Below, piece by piece: positions 14,186 to 18,042 of a DNA stretch of 18,042 bases (the stretch's first letter is position 1; each line of letters begins with the position of its first letter). The position numbers and the translations under genes are program-made. This stretch comes from JBAYJY01 sp041664945. GTDB taxonomy: Bacteria; UBP15; UBA6099. The stretch covers positions 1-18,042 of the forward strand of contig JBAYJY010000090.1 of the NCBI GenBank assembly GCA_041664945.1, written 5' to 3'. The notes beneath the pieces are model-generated. The model did not search any database. It saw only the letters and a program-made list of their open reading frames with translations, and had not been told where the DNA came from.

Positions 14186-15556
14186 TTATTCCCAGATCGC
14201 ATCCGGCGGCAAACCGCTTGGAACCGGAGGCTCGCTCATATTATCTCCTATTTCGCAACGTATTTCAGGCTTATCGCCTTTTAAAATATGATGTCTCAGG
14301 AAAAACGTCGCGTAACCGGTTTTGGCCTTTATATCCATTGAGACTGAACCTATGTGCTTAGTCGTCCCTGAATATGCGTACATCCGGAAAGATCTTTCTT
14401 CTTCCTGCCCGGCGGTCAATGCTTTCTCGTTGATTTTCCAAAATGCCCTGCCCGATATCATCTGTGATTCAAGCCCTGAATACGTTACCGGCGTTCGTGT
14501 CAAAAAGTAATCGGACGGAACGATTTTGCGGGCCAGAATATCTTTTTTCAATTTCTTCAGCTCTGGCGAAAGTTTATTCTCGGGCGTGTTCATTGCCTGA
14601 TCAAAATCCAATAGGAAGTTATTGTTCAGCTTCATCATAAAAGGCGATGAATCGGGCACAGGAGTTTTCTGCCATGTAAGCACGTCCGTCACAAGAAAAT
14701 AATGATAAATGCCTTCTCCTATCATCTCGGCGTCTGATTCTATATCGGAGCCGGTGAATCGTAATATGTAATAAGCGAACTCCGGATTTTTCATAAATTC
14801 ATACTGATTAAAAACGGCGCCCGGCGTAAGCCTGATGAAAATCTTGTCTCTTAACCAGGAGGCGGACACATCTAATATGTCAAAAATGCTTTTCTTCTCT
14901 TCGCCATTTTCAGGTTGTGCGGCTTTAAATGTCTGCGTGAAATGCATTTTTGATTCAGCGTTTGGAGCTATCTGATTGAACAGTTCAGCGGTTGTATTCC
15001 CTAAGGAATCAGTCGCGGTAAAACATATGAGGGCTTCCGCTTCATTCGATATTCGCGACGGTCCTTCTTCAGGAACCGGATTCGGCATGACAACCGGCGG
15101 CCCCTTTATCATTCCGCTCAATTCATCCGTGACAGTTCCTTTTTTCTTCAGCGTCTCCAATTCCGGTTCTTTGCCTAATACGCTTTTATCAATGAAATCA
15201 GGCAATTCAATCGCCGTTTTCCAAACGCCGGCTGAATCGATTTCAAACTTATACGATTTCCACGTCAGGCCGCTATCCGTCGATATGTCGGCATTCAAAC
15301 CGATCACTCTGACTGTCTTTTGTTTGTCGACATTGTTTTCAATCGCGGTTGCTGCGACGGTAATCTTAACGGTGGGCGTCGCCGCAGCGTCGTCCCAAAC
15401 GGCGTAGATCTTATCGAACACGACCATGCTTGATAATGGGAAAGCTGACGATACAAAAGAGTTTGCGGGTTTTTCCTGAGAGAATACAAAAGTAGAAAAG
15501 GCGAAAAACGATCCGGCTATTAAAGATATGGCCATTAAATGTTGAGCCGTTTTCAT
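14186..15556 (-). CDS. Exported protein of unknown function, translationally coupled to the dehydratase gene
   Basis: A 456 aa protein I do not recognise. The N-terminus MKTAQHLMAISLIAGSFFAF followed by STFVFSQ is a clear signal peptide, cleavage near residue 27, with no lipobox Cys. Residues about 40-125 read like an Ig-like beta domain (VWDDAAATPTVKITVAATAI and DISTDSGLTWKSYKFEID), and another beta-rich part covers about 150-215 (EALICFTATDSLGNTT). The C-terminal half is mixed alpha/beta with many aromatic residues and ends in a proline-rich tail (SEPPVPSGLPPDAIWE). No enzyme motif is visible. The ATG overlaps the dehydratase stop as ATGA and has no separate ribosome site, so it is translationally coupled. 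That link to a cytoplasmic enzyme is odd for a secreted protein. Confidence 0.8.
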   Translation of the reverse strand: MKTAQHLMAISLIAGSFFAFSTFVFSQEKPANSFVSSAFPLSSMVVFDKIYAVWDDAAATPTVKITVAATAIENNVDKQKTVRVIGLNADISTDSGLTWKSYKFEIDSAGVWKTAIELPDFIDKSVLGKEPELETLKKKGTVTDELSGMIKGPPVVMPNPVPEEGPSRISNEAEALICFTATDSLGNTTAELFNQIAPNAESKMHFTQTFKAAQPENGEEKKSIFDILDVSASWLRDKIFIRLTPGAVFNQYEFMKNPEFAYYILRFTGSDIESDAEMIGEGIYHYFLVTDVLTWQKTPVPDSSPFMMKLNNNFLLDFDQAMNTPENKLSPELKKLKKDILARKIVPSDYFLTRTPVTYSGLESQMISGRAFWKINEKALTAGQEEERSFRMYAYSGTTKHIGSVSMDIKAKTGYATFFLRHHILKGDKPEIRCEIGDNMSEPPVPSGLPPDAIWE

Positions 15557-17220
15557 TTAACAGTCAACCGCGCTCCCATTTCTGCGCCGCCGGCAAGTTT
15601 TGCGTAGATTTCAAGCCAACCGGCAGCTTGCGGCCTTACCGGCGCTTTCGCCGCGGCAATCCGCTTTTTAATCTCAGCCGTTTTAACATTGAGTTCAAGC
15701 CGCCGGTTTGGGATGTCGATTTTTATAATGTCGCCGTCACGAACGGCGGCTATGGGACCGCCGGCGGCGGCCTCCGGCGCCACGTGGCCGATGCATGGCC
15801 CTCTCGTGGCGCCGCTGTAGCGCCCGTCAGTCACCATCGCAACCTTGTCTCCAAGTCCCATTCCGACAAGCAACGCCGCCGGAATCGACATCTCGCGCAT
15901 TCCCGGTCCGCCCTTCGGCCCTTCATATCGTATAACGAGCACATCGCCCGGCTTGACCTTTTTGTTTAACAGATGCCTCTGTACGTCTTCCTCGGAATTG
16001 AACGTTACCGCCGGCCCCTCGTGTTTCATCATCGCAGGATGCACGCCGCTCTGTTTAACAACCGCTCCGAGCGGCGCGAGCGAACCATATAGCACGGCGA
16101 TTCCGCCTTCCTGCGCGAGCGGGTTGTCCATTCTGCGAATGACCGTTCCGTCCGGCTTTCTCGCGGCGCGAATTTGAGAACGCAGCGTTTTCGACGCAAC
16201 GGCGGGCGCGTCCCTGTCAATTTTGCCTTCGAGCGCGCCAAGAAGGGTCTGCACGCCTCCTGCTTCGTGAAAATCAAGCAGAGTGCATCCTGACGCCGGT
16301 TTACAGCGGACCAAAAGCGGGGTCTCGCGGCTTGCAATGTCAAAATCTCTCAGGTACAGCCTGGTTCCGAGTTCGGCCGCAAGCGCCAGCATGTGCAGAA
16401 TTCCGTTTGTGGAACCTCCGAGCGCCATCAGAACACGAACGGCGTTTTTGATAGCAGACGGAGTCGCAACTTGTTTGAAAGACGGTCCTTTGCCTGCGAT
16501 TTTTACTGCTATTTCGCCCGTGTCCTTCGCCATTCTCCGCCGTTCGGCAGTTACAGCAAGTCCGGTGGCGGCGCCGGGCAGTGACAAGCCCATAGCTTCT
16601 ACAAGGCACCCCATAGTGCACGCTGTGCCCATCATGCTGCAGGCGCCCGCGCTCTCGCAGATGTGTTCCTCAATCGCCAAGAATTTAGATGCGTCTATTT
16701 TGCCCGCTTTATAACGGCCCATCGCTTCTTTGATATCGCTCGTAACGAATGTTTCGCCGTCGAGCCGCGTCGGCAGCATAGTTCCTCCTGTGAGGAAAAT
16801 CGTCGGCCGGTCGAGCCGCGCTCCCGCCATCAGCATCCCCGGAATTATCTTGTCGCATGAAGCGATCATAACAAGCGCGTCGAATCTGTGGGCGAGCGAC
16901 ATCAGTTCCACGCTTGCGGCGATTATGTCGCGCGCCGGAAGAACCGCGTGCATGCCGTCGCCCTGCGCGATTCCGTCGCAAGGCGCTATGACGTTGAACT
17001 CGACAGGCATTCCGCCCGCCGCCCATACGCCCGCTTTGACGTGCTCCGCGAGTTCCCGCAGGTGCGTGTGGCCCGGATTGGCTTCGGTCCACGAATTCGC
17101 TATTCCTATCTGCGGTTTCTTCAAATCGCTTGTCCGGTAGCCGCAGCCCCGCAACAATCCGCGCGGGTAGGCGCCGGGTATTCCGTCGAGCCAGTGTTCG
17201 CTTTCAATTTTTTTCTTCAT
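15553..17220 (-). CDS. ilvD: IlvD/Edd-family dehydratase (dihydroxy-acid or sugar-acid dehydratase)
   Basis: An iron-sulfur dehydratase of 555 aa, the usual family length. Signature 1 is ASCDKIIPGMLMAG (Cys122, Asp123, Lys124), and signature 2 is near the C-terminus in VTDGRYSGATRGPCIGHVAPEA. GACSMMGTACTMGCLVEAMG holds Cys194. Candidate cluster ligands are Cys81 (APCDGIAQGDGMH), Cys122 and Cys194; the position that is Cys in the plant and mycobacterial enzymes is Gly50 (EANPGHTHLR), as in E. coli. The stretch GIAQGDGMHAVLPARDIIAAS departs from the common GIAMGHEGMRYSLPSREIIADS, and GTACTM resembles the GTASTM of sugar-acid dehydratases. Family IlvD/Edd is firm. Isoleucine-leucine-valine synthesis is the default reading, but no other ilv gene is near and mannosidase genes are, so aldonate dehydration is a real alternative. 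A GAAGGA lies 5 bases before the ATG. Confidence 0.9.
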   Translation of the reverse strand: MKKKIESEHWLDGIPGAYPRGLLRGCGYRTSDLKKPQIGIANSWTEANPGHTHLRELAEHVKAGVWAAGGMPVEFNVIAPCDGIAQGDGMHAVLPARDIIAASVELMSLAHRFDALVMIASCDKIIPGMLMAGARLDRPTIFLTGGTMLPTRLDGETFVTSDIKEAMGRYKAGKIDASKFLAIEEHICESAGACSMMGTACTMGCLVEAMGLSLPGAATGLAVTAERRRMAKDTGEIAVKIAGKGPSFKQVATPSAIKNAVRVLMALGGSTNGILHMLALAAELGTRLYLRDFDIASRETPLLVRCKPASGCTLLDFHEAGGVQTLLGALEGKIDRDAPAVASKTLRSQIRAARKPDGTVIRRMDNPLAQEGGIAVLYGSLAPLGAVVKQSGVHPAMMKHEGPAVTFNSEEDVQRHLLNKKVKPGDVLVIRYEGPKGGPGMREMSIPAALLVGMGLGDKVAMVTDGRYSGATRGPCIGHVAPEAAAGGPIAAVRDGDIIKIDIPNRRLELNVKTAEIKKRIAAAKAPVRPQAAGWLEIYAKLAGGAEMGARLTVK

Positions 17221-17271
17221 CTATTCCTTCATGTGTTTAGCGGCTTTTCGCAAATTTTAGCAGAATGTCTT

Positions 17272-18042
17272 TCACTTTGTCAGCTTTATTGTCTTGATCT
17301 CGAATTTATTCAACGGAACGACTATCGAATTTCCTTTAATCGTTCCGGGTTTCCCGTTCGCCATCGCATCCTCTATCAGGTTGATTTCAGATATAGATTT
17401 AGGCGTGAATGGAAGCTTAATGACGGCATTCTTGCTGTCCTTGCCTTCAGTCTCCACTATACGAAGAACGAGGTTGGAATCGTCTTCCGCTTTTTTGACG
17501 GCGGCGAGAGCGACATTCTCCGGTTCCGCGCTATAAAAACTGTAAGCCGCGGGAAGTTTTCCTTCATGCGCAGCCGCCATCAGCGGAAGCAAAGCGTAGT
17601 TGAATTCCGACCCCTTGCGCGGCGCGTCGCTCGATTTCCAATCGCCGACGTGCGGTTCAAACGCGTATTCGATTTCGTGCAAGCCCCGATCCGCGTATGG
17701 ATCTGGATATAACGGCGCTCGCAGCAGCGACATCCTTATCGCGCTTTCCTTCGCGTCATATCCGTATTTTGCCGTATTGAGAATAGTCACTCCGAAATCG
17801 CCGCTTGCGTCGCTGAAGTCCGCCCATTTCTGGCCGCAGTGCTCCGTCTTTGCCCTGTCGAACGGGTCCACCGGAATCGATTTGCGCGGTATCGCGGCAT
17901 AAGGGATGTCGTACCACACCGTGTCGTTTTTCGCCGCGAAATTGAATTTCAGCTTTGCCATTCTGTGCGACTCGTGCCAGTCGGCCTCGATCCGCTCATA
18001 CAGCATCGGCATCCCCTCAATCACCGAAAGATACTGCCGGAA
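17272..18042 (-). CDS. Second GH38 alpha-mannosidase, C-terminal part (partial)
   Basis: The frame is open to the window edge (six further codons, FRQYLS, precede the GTG at 18024), so this is the last 256 residues of a larger protein. It aligns by eye with the C-terminal beta domain of the first mannosidase: DWHESHRMAKLKFNF against DWRENKALLKVEFET, DIPYAAIPRK against DIPYGAIERP, GQKWADFSDASGDFGVTILN against CQKWIDLNDGRSGLALLN, YGYDAKESAIRMSLLRAPLYP against YGFSVKDGKIALSLLRGPRYP, and a final EIKTIKL. The catalytic domain lies outside the window. It ends 51 bp before the dehydratase gene on the same strand, so the two may be co-transcribed. Confidence 0.9.
   Translation of the reverse strand, partial: FRQYLSVIEGMPMLYERIEADWHESHRMAKLKFNFAAKNDTVWYDIPYAAIPRKSIPVDPFDRAKTEHCGQKWADFSDASGDFGVTILNTAKYGYDAKESAIRMSLLRAPLYPDPYADRGLHEIEYAFEPHVGDWKSSDAPRKGSEFNYALLPLMAAAHEGKLPAAYSFYSAEPENVALAAVKKAEDDSNLVLRIVETEGKDSKNAVIKLPFTPKSISEINLIEDAMANGKPGTIKGNSIVVPLNKFEIKTIKLTK

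Noticed and set aside
16888..17712. 274-codon plus-strand open frame across the dehydratase and second mannosidase genes
   Set aside because: It is antisense to two genes with clear family motifs, and its translation is rich in Arg and Phe with no recognisable domain; typical of a shadow frame.
1..18042. CRISPR arrays, tRNA or rRNA genes, insertion sequences, attachment sites
   Set aside because: No regularly spaced repeats, cloverleaf-like sequence, transposase or integrase motifs, or flanking terminal repeats were seen on reading both strands.

Overview
The window is 18 kb of ordinary-looking, gene-dense bacterial chromosome of roughly balanced base composition. No rRNA, tRNA, IS element, phage gene or CRISPR array is visible. 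The producer looks like a Gram-negative-type heterotroph: there is a lipoprotein with a poly-Gly tail after its cysteine, two other exported proteins, two GH38 alpha-mannosidases, and a small ACT-like protein of the TM1266 (iron-only-hydrogenase regulator-like) family that hints at an anaerobic lineage. Phylum cannot be fixed from the sequence alone; an uncultured sugar-degrading lineage is plausible.

Layout. Positions 1-2727 (minus): a cytoplasmic GH38 alpha-mannosidase, followed by the first 16 codons of a further gene that overlaps it and leaves the window. Positions 2728-3121: a 394-bp divergent regulatory region with a perfect consensus sigma70 promoter facing right, FadR-type operator half-sites on its start point, and a reasonable promoter facing left. 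Positions 3122-8823 (plus): a tightly packed operon of a FadR/GntR-type regulator, a FAD-dependent glycerol-3-phosphate dehydrogenase-like protein, an alkylglycerone-phosphate-synthase-like FAD enzyme, and an FGGY sugar/polyol kinase. Positions 9157-9972 (plus): an alternative sigma70-family factor, meeting a GNAT acetyltransferase tail to tail. Positions 9985-17220 (minus): GNAT, a secreted protein, a large lipoprotein, the ACT-like protein, a small alpha/beta hydrolase, a secreted protein of unknown function, and an IlvD/Edd-family dehydratase. Positions 17272-18042 (minus): the C-terminal part of a second GH38 alpha-mannosidase, cut by the window edge.

How the genes work together. The plus-strand operon reads as a self-regulated catabolic or lipid-related module: the kinase would phosphorylate a polyol or ketose, the GlpD-like flavoprotein would oxidise a polyol phosphate, and the AGPS-like flavoprotein would act on a related phosphorylated three-carbon compound. 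The kinase lacks one of the glycerol-contacting residues of GlpK, so the substrate need not be glycerol. The two mannosidases and the dehydratase suggest glycan and possibly sugar-acid breakdown nearby.

The most notable observation is that the GlpD-like gene carries an in-frame TAG at codon 420 (5119-5121), after which the same frame stays open for 127 more codons and encodes the family's normal C-terminal domain. This is either a nonsense mutation or sequencing error, or a real readthrough event. The sequence alone cannot decide between them.
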